Below are positions 16,385 to 23,546 of a DNA stretch of 64,000 nt, piece by piece. Each line of letters starts with the position of its first letter. The first letter of the stretch is position 1. The DNA is taken from assembly GCA_963662645.2 (NCBI GenBank), contig OY759762.1, positions 3,410,001-3,474,000 of the forward strand, written 5' to 3'. The DNA comes from Aldehydirespirator sp963662645. GTDB taxonomy: Bacteria > Actinomycetota > Acidimicrobiia > Acidimicrobiales > Aldehydirespiratoraceae. Both the position numbers and the translations under genes were made by a program. Below the pieces are notes generated by a model. The model saw only the letters and a program-made list of their open reading frames with translations. It did no database searches and was not told where the DNA came from.

Positions 16385-16426
16385 GCACCGACTCACAAGC
16401 ACTGACTCACCAGCACTGACTCACAA
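16385..16426 (+). repeat. Three 14-bp tandem repeats in the efp leader
   Basis: GCAC(C/T)GACTCAC(A/C)A is repeated at 16385, 16399 and 16413; the third unit runs into the AAGGAG ribosome site. They account for much of the 103-bp pepQ-efp gap. No regulatory structure is evident. Confidence 0.8.
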
Positions 16427-16436
16427 GGAGCCGAAG

Positions 16437-17000
16437 TTGCCCACCATCACGACCAACGACCTTAAGAACGGCATGACCCTCGATCTCGACGGGAACCTGT
16501 TCAGCATCGTCGAGTTCCAGCACGTCAAACCGGGCAAGGGCCACGCCTTCGTGCGCACCACCCTCAAGAACGCCCGCACCGGCGCGGTGGTCGATCGGAC
16601 CTTCCGGGCTGGCGAGAAGGTCGAGCGGGCCACCATTGACAAGCGCGAGATGCAGCTTCTGTACCGCGAGGGCGAGGATCTGGTGTTTATGGACAACGAG
16701 TCGTACGACCAGATCACCGTGCCTCCCGGGGTGCTGGGCGACGCGTCCCGATTCCTGGTCGAGGGCTCGGTCGCGGTGATGCTGATGCACGGTGCCGAGA
16801 TAGTCGGCACCGATCTTCCCGCGGCGGTGGAACTGGCCATCGCCGAGACCGAGCCCGGCATCCAGGGCGACCGGGTGTCGGGCGCCACCAAGCCGGCCAC
16901 GCTGGAGACGGGGCTGGTTGTCCAGGTGCCGCTGTTCTTGTCGCCCGGGGAGCGGGTCAAGGTAGACACCCGCTCCGGCACATACATCGCCCGAGCGTAA
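16437..17000 (+). CDS. efp: Elongation factor P
   Basis: Translation factor that relieves ribosome stalling at polyproline. 187 residues, three beta-barrel domains; the tip loop is VKPGKGHAFVRT, with Lys at the position that is modified in many bacteria (no modification enzymes are seen here). C-terminal domain motif DTRSGTYIARA. The start is TTG at 16437: AAGGAG (16425-16430) lies 6 nt before it and the protein then begins PTITTNDLKNGM, as expected for EF-P. Confidence 0.95.
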   Translation: MPTITTNDLKNGMTLDLDGNLFSIVEFQHVKPGKGHAFVRTTLKNARTGAVVDRTFRAGEKVERATIDKREMQLLYREGEDLVFMDNESYDQITVPPGVLGDASRFLVEGSVAVMLMHGAEIVGTDLPAAVELAIAETEPGIQGDRVSGATKPATLETGLVVQVPLFLSPGERVKVDTRSGTYIARA

Positions 17001-17012
17001 GCGAGCGTCGTC

Positions 17013-17447
17013 GTGGCAGGTTCTGGGACGTCCGTTCCCGGCTTCGGGGCTCGCCGGGAGGCACGCGAGGACGTCCTTGGGGTGCTCTACGAGGCCGAGA
17101 TCGCGGGCGGCTCGGCTTCTGAGGCGCTGGCCCGTCGAGCGGTGCCGCCGTCGGAGTACGCGGTTGAGCTGTCCCTAGGCGTGGACGCCGACCGCGAGAA
17201 CGTGGACGGCCTGCTGCGCCGACACTTGGTGGGCTGGCGGCTCGAGCGGCTCGCCGTGGTCGACCGGACGTTGGCCCGGATCGCGGTCTGGGAACTGGTG
17301 CATCGCGACGATGTGCCTACGGGCGTCGTGCTGTCCGAGGCGGTGGCTCTGGCCACCCAGTACTGCAGCGCCGAGTCTCCCCGCTTTCTGAACGGGGTGC
17401 TGAGGGCGGTCGCCGACGAAGTGCGGGGATCAGATTCGCCCGCATGA
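17013..17447 (+). CDS. nusB: Transcription antitermination protein NusB
   Basis: 144 residues, all-helical NusB fold: RREAREDVLGVLYEAE at the N-terminus, VDRTLARIAVWELVH and LSEAVALATQYCSAESPRFLNGVLRAV toward the C-terminus. NusB with S10 promotes antitermination on rRNA operons. It follows efp by 12 bp and its stop overlaps the ATG of the GNAT gene. The usual next neighbour is the pyrimidine operon, here displaced 4.4 kb by the accessory island. Confidence 0.93.
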   Translation: MAGSGTSVPGFGARREAREDVLGVLYEAEIAGGSASEALARRAVPPSEYAVELSLGVDADRENVDGLLRRHLVGWRLERLAVVDRTLARIAVWELVHRDDVPTGVVLSEAVALATQYCSAESPRFLNGVLRAVADEVRGSDSPA

Positions 17448-18112
17448 CTAGCGGTGCGGCCCCAGGGGGCCCGGTGGCTCCTGGGGACTTGGCGGCTTCC
17501 CGGGGTTCAGCGGGCCGAGAGGATTTCGTAGTCTCTGGGGACTTGGCGGCCTCTGAGGGTTCGGCGGCGCCGATAGTACTGCCGGTGCCTCACCTTGCCG
17601 GTCCTACGACACGGCTGCGGCGCTGGCGCGTCGCGGACGCGGCGGCCTTGGCAGCCGCCTGGCGAGATCCAGTGATACGCGGCCGGCTGAGAGTTCCGGA
17701 GCCGGCAGACGAAGTCTCAGCCGTGCGTTGGATCTCCCAGCGCAAGCAGGCGTGGACCGAGGGCCGCACTGTGGACCTGGCCGTGACCGATCCGCCGTCG
17801 GGAACGGTGATCGGCGAGGTGGGACTGAGCAGGCTGGACCCGGTGCGGCGGGCCGCGCTGATCGGCTGGTGGATCGCCGCGGGCTGGCGGGGTCAGGGCC
17901 GGGCCAGCGAGGCGGTCCGCCTGGTAGTCGACTGGGCGCTGTCGGAGGGTCCGCTGGAGGCAGTCATGGCCGAAATCGGCGCTGACAACCCTGCGTCAAT
18001 GGCCGTAGCCCGCCGGGCCGGCCTGCGCCGAGTCGATGCGCCTGGCCGGACGTCCACGGGATCCGAAGACCGGATGCTCGTGTTCGCACGCACCCGGGCC
18101 GATTCGCCCTAG
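17444..18112 (+). CDS. GNAT family N-acetyltransferase (RimJ/RimL-like)
   Basis: 222 residues. After a low-complexity N-terminus that carries a repeated GDLAAS motif (17470s and 17530s; a DNA-level direct repeat CTGGGGACTTGGCGGC) comes an acetyltransferase_3 type domain: TRLRRWRVADAAALAAAWRDP, GEVGLSRLDPVRRAALIGWWIA, the acetyl-CoA loop GWRGQGRASEAVRLV, and NPASMAVARRAGLRRV. Substrate unknown (protein N-termini or small amines are typical). ATG overlaps the nusB stop (ATGA), so it is probably co-transcribed. First gene of the accessory island. Confidence 0.85.
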   Translation: MTSGAAPGGPVAPGDLAASRGSAGREDFVVSGDLAASEGSAAPIVLPVPHLAGPTTRLRRWRVADAAALAAAWRDPVIRGRLRVPEPADEVSAVRWISQRKQAWTEGRTVDLAVTDPPSGTVIGEVGLSRLDPVRRAALIGWWIAAGWRGQGRASEAVRLVVDWALSEGPLEAVMAEIGADNPASMAVARRAGLRRVDAPGRTSTGSEDRMLVFARTRADSP

Positions 18113-18122
18113 CCGCTCTCTG

Positions 18123-18155
18123 CGCGGTTTCTCGCTCCATCGGGAAGAAACCGCG
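18123..18155. terminator. Intrinsic hairpin between convergent genes
   Basis: CGCGGTTTCT (18123-18132) pairs perfectly with AGAAACCGCG (18146-18155) across a 13-nt loop, 10 bp after the GNAT stop. The gene from the right is leftward, so this is a good bidirectional terminator candidate although it has no T run. The rest of 18113-18319 holds only the duplicated 3' end described next. Confidence 0.55.
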
Positions 18156-18246
18156 ACCAGAGCGGTTTGCTAGTCCGAGTGTGACGACCGCTCGGCTACG
18201 GCTCATGCGGGCTCATTCGCAGGAGGCCGCGGCGAGAGCGGTTTGT

Positions 18247-18349
18247 TGGCTGTCCGCAGGATGTCCTCCGGCAGGTTCTGGGCCACCCCTGAGTGGGCAC
18301 GGCCCGGCCCGTCAGGTTGCTAGCTGTCTCGCAGGATGTCCTCCAGCGG
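18247..18349 (-). repeat. Duplicated 3' end of the SnoaL-like gene
   Basis: 18247-18275 and 18321-18349 share CGCAGGATGTCCTCC with similar flanks, offset about 75 bp. The right copy is the true gene end (coding EDILRDS-stop on the minus strand); the left copy is a non-coding echo. Confidence 0.7.
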
Positions 18350-18859
18350 GATCACCGGCAGGTCGAAGACTTCCAAGTCGGTGTCCACGCGAGGCTCGGC
18401 GTTCCTGGCGAAGCTGCGATAGTGCCGCCAAGCGAACCGCCAGCGGCCATCATCGCCTCGCTCGAGACGGTCGTGGTAGACGCCGAAGGCGTCGGTGCGG
18501 CGCCCGTCGGAGACGTTCTGGCGGATCTCCTGCATGTACACCCGGGCCGCGGCGACACCGCGTTGGGCGTCAATCTGGAACACCATGTTGAGCAACACGA
18601 ACTCGAAGACAGAGAAGCGCTGGATTGCCCCGTCTATGAACTGGCCGTACTCGGCCGGGCCGGTGAGCTCAAACTTCGTGTGGCGCACGTCCACCACGAT
18701 CGGGCAGTCGTCCCGCACGAAATCGGCCAACTCGCCCCACGCTCGCCGCGTGACCACATCGGCATAGCGGCTCTCCAGCCGCTGCAGCTCGACATACGCC
18801 AAAGCCTCGGCCAGACCGGGATCGGGGAGTGTCGTGTGGATCGGCGTCGTGGGTGTCAT
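18320..18859 (-). CDS. SnoaL-like / NTF2-fold protein
   Basis: 179 residues. The N-terminal helix AYVELQRLESRYADVVTRR, then WGELADFVRDDCPIVVDV, and the strands MVFQIDAQRGVAAARVYMQEIRQN and RWRFAWRHYRSF match the SnoaL_4 cone-shaped alpha+beta fold. Members include enzymes (dehydratases, isomerases) and ligand-binding proteins acting on aromatic or polyketide-like molecules; the reaction here is unknown. Start ATG 18859 follows the HAD gene by 19 bp on the same strand. Confidence 0.7.
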   Translation of the reverse strand: MTPTTPIHTTLPDPGLAEALAYVELQRLESRYADVVTRRAWGELADFVRDDCPIVVDVRHTKFELTGPAEYGQFIDGAIQRFSVFEFVLLNMVFQIDAQRGVAAARVYMQEIRQNVSDGRRTDAFGVYHDRLERGDDGRWRFAWRHYRSFARNAEPRVDTDLEVFDLPVIPLEDILRDS

Positions 18860-18878
18860 CGGTGCTCCGTTTGGGCGG

Positions 18879-19502
18879 TCAATCTGGTGTGGGCGGGATG
18901 AACGCGAGCAGTTCGTCCAGCCGGTCGATGAGGTGGTGCGCCCCTGCGACGCGCAACTCCTCGGCGGCGTCGTAGCCGCCTGTATAGCCGACGGCGGTGG
19001 CCCCGGCCCTGCGGGCCTGCACCATGTCGAACCTCGAGTCCCCGACGTACCAGGCGGCCTGCGGGCCCGCCCCGACTACGTACTGTCTGGTGATGGCTTC
19101 TTTGTCCGCTACCCCGCAGTGGACGTAGTCGAAGTGGCGGTCGAGCCCGTGGTCAAGAAGGTCCTTCCGGACGGCGGAGTCGCTGGCTGCGCTCACCACC
19201 GCCATGGTGACGCCGGTCCGCCCGAGCGCTTCCAGGGTCGCGACCGTGCCCGCAGACAGGGGGGCTTCGAGCCGGGTGAGGTGGGCGCTCCACGCCCTCA
19301 CCGCCGCCTCGGAGTCGGCTTCGGCCACGCCTAGCTGTTCGACGTGGTCCGATAGTGGAAGGCGCCAGGCTTGTCTGAACTCCCCGAGCGTGAGTTCGGG
19401 AAGGCCGGCCCACCGGCGGCGCACCAGGCTGCTGGCCTGACGGGCTCGTTCCATGTCGTCGATGAGGGTGCCGTTCCAGTCGAACAGGATGACAGCGGGC
19501 AC
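18879..19502 (-). CDS. HAD superfamily phosphatase
   Basis: 207 residues. HAD motif I DWNGTLIDD (here Asp-Trp-Asn-Gly-Thr, with Asn where the second Asp is commonest), motif II VVSAASDS, a Lys in VADKEAITRQY, and motif IV WYVGDSRFDMVQARRAGATAVGYTGG. A helical cap sits between motifs I and II, as in phosphoglycolate phosphatase-like enzymes. The second residue after the nucleophile being Asn rather than Asp is unusual for a phosphatase and could shift activity. Substrate unknown. Confidence 0.8.
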   Translation of the reverse strand: MPAVILFDWNGTLIDDMERARQASSLVRRRWAGLPELTLGEFRQAWRLPLSDHVEQLGVAEADSEAAVRAWSAHLTRLEAPLSAGTVATLEALGRTGVTMAVVSAASDSAVRKDLLDHGLDRHFDYVHCGVADKEAITRQYVVGAGPQAAWYVGDSRFDMVQARRAGATAVGYTGGYDAAEELRVAGAHHLIDRLDELLAFIPPTPD

Positions 19503-19513
19503 GGAAAGGTCGT

Positions 19514-19862
19514 TCAGTTTCGGGCTCCTGCCATCCGGTAACGGGCCGAGTTTCGTCCATTCACGGTGATGTCAATGCCTCCGGGACCGGCTTCGATGAG
19601 CGCCCATGCCGCTGCGGGCCGACCGCATATCGAGCCCGGACAGGATCGCGGTTGCGGCGGCGTAGTTGTCGAGGTCGGCCTGCGGACTCTCGTCCTCGAT
19701 CACGTCCCCGAGAACCGCCACGAAGTCGGGACGGACCTGCTGGTTCATGTCAGCCACGAAGGCGGCCGTCAGCGCGGGTGCGTGACCCGTGAGCTCGCGA
19801 TCGACGCCCTTGTAGCGCTTGGCCAGTCCGAAGTGCAGATCGGTGATGTCCGCAAACCGCAC
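19514..19862 (-). pseudogene. Calcineurin-like metallophosphoesterase with an internal deletion
   Basis: From GTG 19862 the minus strand reads VRFADITDLHFG and PDFVAVLGDVIEDES, the first two metal-binding motifs (D-x-H and GD) of calcineurin-like phosphoesterases, and stays sensible to about 19612 (ILSGLDM), after which the frame ends at 19572. In another frame 19612-19514 encodes ALIEAGPGGIDITVNGRN and SARYRMAG before a stop, which looks like the family's C-terminal strand. The middle with GNHD and the remaining His ligands is gone. I read this as a gene that lost most of its body and frame by deletion near 19610. Confidence 0.6.
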
Positions 19863-19902
19863 GCCGGGAGTATTGCCGGTGTCAGCGGCCGTTGCGCGCG
19901 TC

Positions 19903-21240
19903 TCAAGTGAACGTGAAGAGGGGCTCGAGTTGCTCTGCCGACGAGGTGTGTGACGCGACCGCCCATCGTGCCGGTCTTGGTGGTGGAGCAACCGGCGGGT
20001 CGGAGTCGTGCTGAGTGTTGGGCATCAGAAGCGGCGGTGGCTGGTCGGGGGCGCGCGCCGGTCCGTGGTGGGTGCGGTCGGGCGGGTGCAGGGTGTGGTT
20101 GCCGTCGGGGCGCTTGTGGATCCGCCAGCCGTGGTGGTGGATGCGGTGGTGGCAGGTCCAGCAGGCCGGGACGAGGTTGTCGAGCTTGGTGGGCCCGCCC
20201 CGCGACGCGGGTTCGATGTGGTGTCCCTGGCAGATGCCGGGGTTGGCGCCGCAGTGGAAGCAGCCGCCCCATTTCGCGATGAGCAGCTGCCACTGGGACT
20301 CGGTGACGGTGCGGCGGGCCTCGGTGCGCCAGATGGGCTTGCCTTTGCGGTCATAGACGGTGCCGGTGAGCTTGGCGTTGCAGGCCAGTTGTTCGAGCAC
20401 CTCCGCGGGCAGCCGCGCCCCGTCGGGAAGCTCGGCTATGAGCTCGCCGGTGTCGTCGTCGACGTGGGCGACCACGCAGATGTCGGCTAGCGGCTTGCCG
20501 CCGCCGTTGCCGGCGGTTGAGGTGTTGTTGTTGGTGAGGTTGTCGACGGCGTCGGCCATGCATTGGTCGAAGCTGCGGCGCTCAGAGCCGTCCTCGGCGG
20601 CCGTTTTGTCGGCGTCATATAGCTCTCGGGCGTGGGCCCGAAGCCGGTTGGCGATGCGCTTGCCGGACACGGGGTCGAACTCGCCCCGCAGATGCACCAT
20701 GCCGTCGTCGCCGTCCCACATCCGCACACGGCGCCTCGCCCGCATCCGCCGAAACTCCGAGGCGCCGCCGTCGGCCTGGCGGCCGGCGGTCCAGCGGCGG
20801 GCCTCGCGCACGAACTGCTCGGGGCGCATCGACTCGGCCTTGGCCAACAGGTCCCGGTCGGACTCCACGTCGGCGGCGCTGGTCCTCTCGACCGCCTCGG
20901 CGAGGCGTCGGGCGTTGGCGTGCGACACCCGCCCCGACTCCACCGCGTCGCGCACCGCGGGAACGGCCCCGATGGCCTCGGCGGTCTTGACCTGGCTGCG
21001 GGCATCGCGCTGTGACAGCCCGGCGGCGTCGGCAAGGACCTGGGCGCCGCCGTCGTCGTGGCCCTCGCGACCCGCGACGGCCGCCGCGGCCGAGGTCTGC
21101 GCGGCCGAGATGACCGCCGCTGTGGCCCGGCACTCCTCCAGCATCTCGCGCATCTCCGCGCAGGTGACCGACCCGTCGTTGACAAGCGCCAGCATCTCCT
21201 TGGCGGCGGCGTGGGCCCGGCGGGCGGCCTCGATCAGCAT
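19903..21240 (-). CDS. DUF222 / HNH endonuclease-domain protein (13E12 repeat family)
   Basis: 445 residues. Long helical DUF222 region (residues ~1-280; AAGLSQRDARSQVKTAEAIGAVP, LRGEFDPVSGKRIANRLRA) followed by an HNH nuclease: CFHCGANPGICQGHHIEPASRGG, LDNLVPACWTCHHRIHHHGW, with two Cys pairs and the His-Asn-His core. The C-terminal 70 residues are Pro-rich. Such genes are abundant, often multi-copy, in actinobacteria, and are considered selfish or defence-related; the role is unproven. Its promoter has a -35/-10 pair flanking a perfect palindrome. Start ATG 21240 is leaderless-type, 6 nt after the -10 hexamer. Confidence 0.88.
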   Translation of the reverse strand: MLIEAARRAHAAAKEMLALVNDGSVTCAEMREMLEECRATAAVISAAQTSAAAAVAGREGHDDGGAQVLADAAGLSQRDARSQVKTAEAIGAVPAVRDAVESGRVSHANARRLAEAVERTSAADVESDRDLLAKAESMRPEQFVREARRWTAGRQADGGASEFRRMRARRRVRMWDGDDGMVHLRGEFDPVSGKRIANRLRAHARELYDADKTAAEDGSERRSFDQCMADAVDNLTNNNTSTAGNGGGKPLADICVVAHVDDDTGELIAELPDGARLPAEVLEQLACNAKLTGTVYDRKGKPIWRTEARRTVTESQWQLLIAKWGGCFHCGANPGICQGHHIEPASRGGPTKLDNLVPACWTCHHRIHHHGWRIHKRPDGNHTLHPPDRTHHGPARAPDQPPPLLMPNTQHDSDPPVAPPPRPARWAVASHTSSAEQLEPLFTFT

Positions 21241-21246
21241 GAAGCC

Positions 21247-21276
21247 AGTATCTCACACCGGTGTGACATCTGTCAA
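21247..21276 (-). promoter_or_regulatory. Promoter with embedded palindromic operator of the HNH gene
   Basis: Read on the minus strand: TTGACA (21276-21271), an 18-bp spacer, then GATACT (21252-21247) 6 nt before the ATG. The spacer contains the perfect 14-bp palindrome TCACACCGGTGTGA (21253-21266), ideally placed for a dimeric repressor to block RNA polymerase. Upstream (21274-21303) a decamer CAAGCATTT(A/C) is repeated, the third time diverged. Confidence 0.65.
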
Positions 21277-21356
21277 GCATTTACAAGCATTTCTAAGCTA
21301 TTCAATCTTTCTTCAGGCCGACGATACGGCCAGCGTCAAGGGATGAACACCTCGGA

Positions 21357-21587
21357 GTGGAGCGAGCCGATGCGGTCTATTCGGCCGTGGCGCTGCCGGC
21401 CGCGGCCCGGCGGCGATGGGGGCTGCAGGACGGGGGCGACATCGCGTATCTGGACCTGGGTGACGCGGTGGTCCTCGTTGCGGGACGGGTGGAGAGCCTG
21501 CGTCGTGAACTGCTCGAGTCCATCACCGACGACGACTGGGAACTGGCCCGGGCCGGGTTCGGGGACCCCGATCTGGCGACTGAGTGA
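21357..21587 (+). CDS. AbrB/MazE-type antitoxin
   Basis: About 76 residues. The core SAVALPAAARRRWGLQDGGDIAYLDLGDAVVLVAG fits the swapped-hairpin AbrB/SpoVT fold of VapB-like antitoxins (given here in the form strand, Pro, Arg-rich helix, Gly-Asp turn, two strands). The C-terminal acidic helix (ESLRRELLESITDDDWELA) would be the toxin-binding part. GTG 21357 is the most likely start; no good RBS is seen, and an out-of-frame ATG at 21343 is rejected. Its stop overlaps the GTG of a PIN-toxin remnant, the usual coupling of antitoxin-toxin pairs. Confidence 0.65.
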   Translation: MERADAVYSAVALPAAARRRWGLQDGGDIAYLDLGDAVVLVAGRVESLRRELLESITDDDWELARAGFGDPDLATE

Positions 21588-21729
21588 CACAGATCGTCGA
21601 CGACCAACTCCTGAGCGAGCTCCTCCGGGGCGGCCGGCCGCCGCGGCCCGAAGAACCGGTCTATACCACGGGCTACTGGTCGAAGACACTCTGTGGGCCG
21701 AGGGTCTCCACGTCGAGGTAGTCGACTAG
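21584..21729 (+). pseudogene. PIN-domain toxin remnant (internal deletion)
   Basis: GTG 21584 overlaps the antitoxin stop (GTGA) and encodes TQIVDDQLLSELLRGG, then PVYTTGYW, resembling the start of an actinobacterial PIN-like toxin including its first acidic residues. At about 21680 the frame degenerates and stops at 21721. A second frame over 21678-21729 reads LVEDTLWAEGLHVEVVD, similar to the C-terminal helix and strand of the same family. Most of the domain, including the other acidic residues, is missing, so the toxin should be dead while the antitoxin is kept. Confidence 0.5.
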
Positions 21730-21793
21730 CGCGTCAAACCGCCACGTCACAGTACACATCCAAGCCATGCGCGCGAGTTGCCCGAGCCGGTGA

Positions 21794-21799
21794 TACCGT
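21794..21799 (+). promoter_or_regulatory. -10 element (TACCGT) candidate for the pyrimidine operon
   Basis: TACCGT lies 51 bp before the pyrR ATG, which would give a leader of about 45 nt that carries the PyrR-binding hairpin. Confidence 0.35.
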
Positions 21800-21817
21800 C
21801 GCCGCCCGACCGTGAAA

Positions 21818-21835
21818 CGGGTCCGGTGAGGCCCG
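21818..21835 (+). promoter_or_regulatory. PyrR-binding RNA hairpin in the pyrR leader
   Basis: CGGGTC (21818-21823) pairs with GGCCCG (21830-21835; one U-G pair) and presents the hexaloop CGGTGA (21824-21829), matching the CNGNGA loop of PyrR-binding RNAs. It is directly followed by the GGGGAGGA ribosome site (21839-21846) and the pyrR ATG. This arrangement, without a terminator, resembles PyrR translational repression described for mycobacteria. Confidence 0.7.
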
Positions 21836-21850
21836 AACGGGGAGGACAGC

Positions 21851-22417
21851 ATGGCCGATCGCGAACGCCGTTTCACGGTGCCCCATACCAGCGGCACGTT
21901 CCGGTCACGCTCCCAGGTGATGAGCGCCGACGATGTGGACCGGGCCATCCGCCGCATGACCCACGAGGTGATCGAGCGCAACCATGGCACCGAGGGGCTG
22001 GTCGTCATCGGCCTGCAGACCGGCGGCGTGCCCATCGCCGGGCGCATGGCGGCCACCCTGGCCGAGATCGAGGGAGTCTCGGCTCCGGTCGGTTCGCTCG
22101 ATGTGGCCCTGCACCGTGACGACATCGGCCTGCGGCCCGTGCTGCCCCAGGCCGAGACCCACATCCCGGTCAACCTCGACGAGCGTGTGGTCGTGCTCGT
22201 TGACGACGTCCTGTTCACGGGCCGCACCGTGCGGGCCGCTCTCGACGCGCTGCACACCTGGGGCCGCCCCAGCGCAGTGCAACTGGCGGTCATGGTCGAC
22301 CGGGGCCACCGAGAGCTTCCCATCCGTCCCGACTACGTCGGCAAGAACCTCCCGACCAGCCGCGACGAGATGGTGGACGTCCAGTCAAACGGCGTTCACA
22401 TCGGGGAGTTGGTGTGA
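21851..22417 (+). CDS. pyrR: PyrR bifunctional pyr operon regulator / uracil phosphoribosyltransferase
   Basis: 188 residues. The PRPP-binding motif VVLVDDVLFTGRTVRAAL is clear (about residue 116), with GLQTGGVPIAGRMA near residue 57. PyrR binds UMP/UTP and specific mRNA hairpins to lower pyrimidine gene expression, and has weak uracil phosphoribosyltransferase activity. The matching RNA hairpin lies 16 bp upstream of its ATG, so it probably represses its own operon. First gene of pyrR-B-C-carA-carB-D-F. Confidence 0.95.
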   Translation: MADRERRFTVPHTSGTFRSRSQVMSADDVDRAIRRMTHEVIERNHGTEGLVVIGLQTGGVPIAGRMAATLAEIEGVSAPVGSLDVALHRDDIGLRPVLPQAETHIPVNLDERVVVLVDDVLFTGRTVRAALDALHTWGRPSAVQLAVMVDRGHRELPIRPDYVGKNLPTSRDEMVDVQSNGVHIGELV

Positions 22418-22457
22418 TGCCCGCGGGTCGGAAGCACATCGGGGAGCCGGCGTGATG
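22397..22457 (+). repeat. Duplicated pyrR/pyrB junction
   Basis: 22397-22419 and 22435-22457 both read CACATCGGGGAG, then (TTGGT/CCGGC)GTGATG; offset 38 bp. The first copy ends pyrR (HIGELV-stop), the second supplies the pyrB ATG overlapping an unused TGA. Confidence 0.75.
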
Positions 22458-23417
22458 GACTCCGCGCCGCCGCGCCGGCATCTGCTGTCGATCGCGGATC
22501 TGGGCCGGTCCGACCTGGAGCGCATTCTCGACCTCACCGACTCGTTCGCCGAGGTGAGCCAGCGCCGCATCCCCAGGGTGCCGGCTCTGCGGGGCAAGAC
22601 CGTGGTGTGGCTGTTCTACGAGGACAGCACCCGCACCCGGTTGTCGTTCGAGGCGGCGGCCAAGCAGCTGTCGGCCGACACCGTGAACTTCTCGGTCGGA
22701 TCCTCGTCGGTGAACAAGGGCGAGTCGGTGCGGGACACCGTGCAGACGATCGAGGCGATGGGCATTGACGCCATCGTCGTGCGTCACTCGTGTGCGGGCG
22801 TGCCCCACCGGGTGGCCGACTGGATCGACGCCTCGGTAATCAACGCCGGCGACGGTCGTCACGAGCATCCCACCCAGGCGCTCCTCGATCTGTACACCGC
22901 CCGCACCCACCTAGGGGGACTCGACGGCGCCCGCGTGGCCATCGTCGGCGACATCCTCCACTCCCGGGTGGCCCGCTCCGACGTGCTGGCCTTCACAGCC
23001 ATGGGTGCGGAGGTCACCCTGGTCGCGCCTCGCCCGCTGCTGCCGTCGAGCCTCGAAGGCTGGCCCGTCGCGGTTACCCACGACTTCGACTCGGTCTTGG
23101 GCGACATCGACATCTGCTACCTGCTGCGGATGCAGCTGGAGCGCGAGGCGGGCGCGTCCGTTCCGTCCCTGCGCGAGTTCCGGGCCGAGTACGGCCTCGA
23201 CGCGGCCCGGGCCGACCGGCTCGCCCACGGCGCGCTGATCATGCACCCGGGCCCCATGAACCGCGGCGTGGAGATCGACGGAGACGTCGCCGACCGGCCC
23301 AACGCGGTGATTACCGAGCAGGTCGCCAACGGCGTGGCGGTCCGCATGGCCGTCCTGTTCCTCCTGCTCGGGTCGGGCCTGGACCTGGCCGAGGGCGACA
23401 GGATGATGGCGGCGTGA
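22455..23417 (+). CDS. pyrB: Aspartate carbamoyltransferase, catalytic chain
   Basis: Joins carbamoyl phosphate and aspartate. 320 residues. Carbamoyl-phosphate motif FYEDSTRTRLSFE (about residue 55), INAGDGRHEHPTQALLDLYT (about 132), the Asp-binding LLRMQLER and HPGPMNRGVEI. No regulatory chain pyrI is present, as in other pyrR-type operons. The ATG sits in the second copy of the junction duplication, without a strong RBS, so coupling to pyrR translation is likely. Confidence 0.96.
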   Translation: MDSAPPRRHLLSIADLGRSDLERILDLTDSFAEVSQRRIPRVPALRGKTVVWLFYEDSTRTRLSFEAAAKQLSADTVNFSVGSSSVNKGESVRDTVQTIEAMGIDAIVVRHSCAGVPHRVADWIDASVINAGDGRHEHPTQALLDLYTARTHLGGLDGARVAIVGDILHSRVARSDVLAFTAMGAEVTLVAPRPLLPSSLEGWPVAVTHDFDSVLGDIDICYLLRMQLEREAGASVPSLREFRAEYGLDAARADRLAHGALIMHPGPMNRGVEIDGDVADRPNAVITEQVANGVAVRMAVLFLLLGSGLDLAEGDRMMAA

Positions 23418-23490
23418 GGGCTCTGCGGGTGCCACGGTGCCCGGCGTTGGTCCCGCGCAGCCGCCGGGAGATGGCGGCGGGGTGAGGGTC
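23405..23490 (+). repeat. Duplicated pyrB 3' end in the pyrB-pyrC gap
   Basis: GATGGCGGCGTGAGGG (23405-23420) reappears as GATGGCGGCGGGGTGAGGG from 23470. A third weaker echo (GGCTGCGGGGGGAGGGCTCG, 23527-23546) abuts the pyrC start. These echoes make up most of the 129-bp gap; nothing else is seen in it. Confidence 0.55.
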
Positions 23491-23546
23491 CGGGTGGTGG
23501 CGCGATCAACGGCGTTCGCCGAGTCTGGCTGCGGGGGGAGGGCTCG

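Noticed and set aside
16385..16426. 14-bp tandem repeats before efp as a riboswitch or regulator array
   Set aside because: No pairing potential or known motif; best seen as slippage like the other short repeats.
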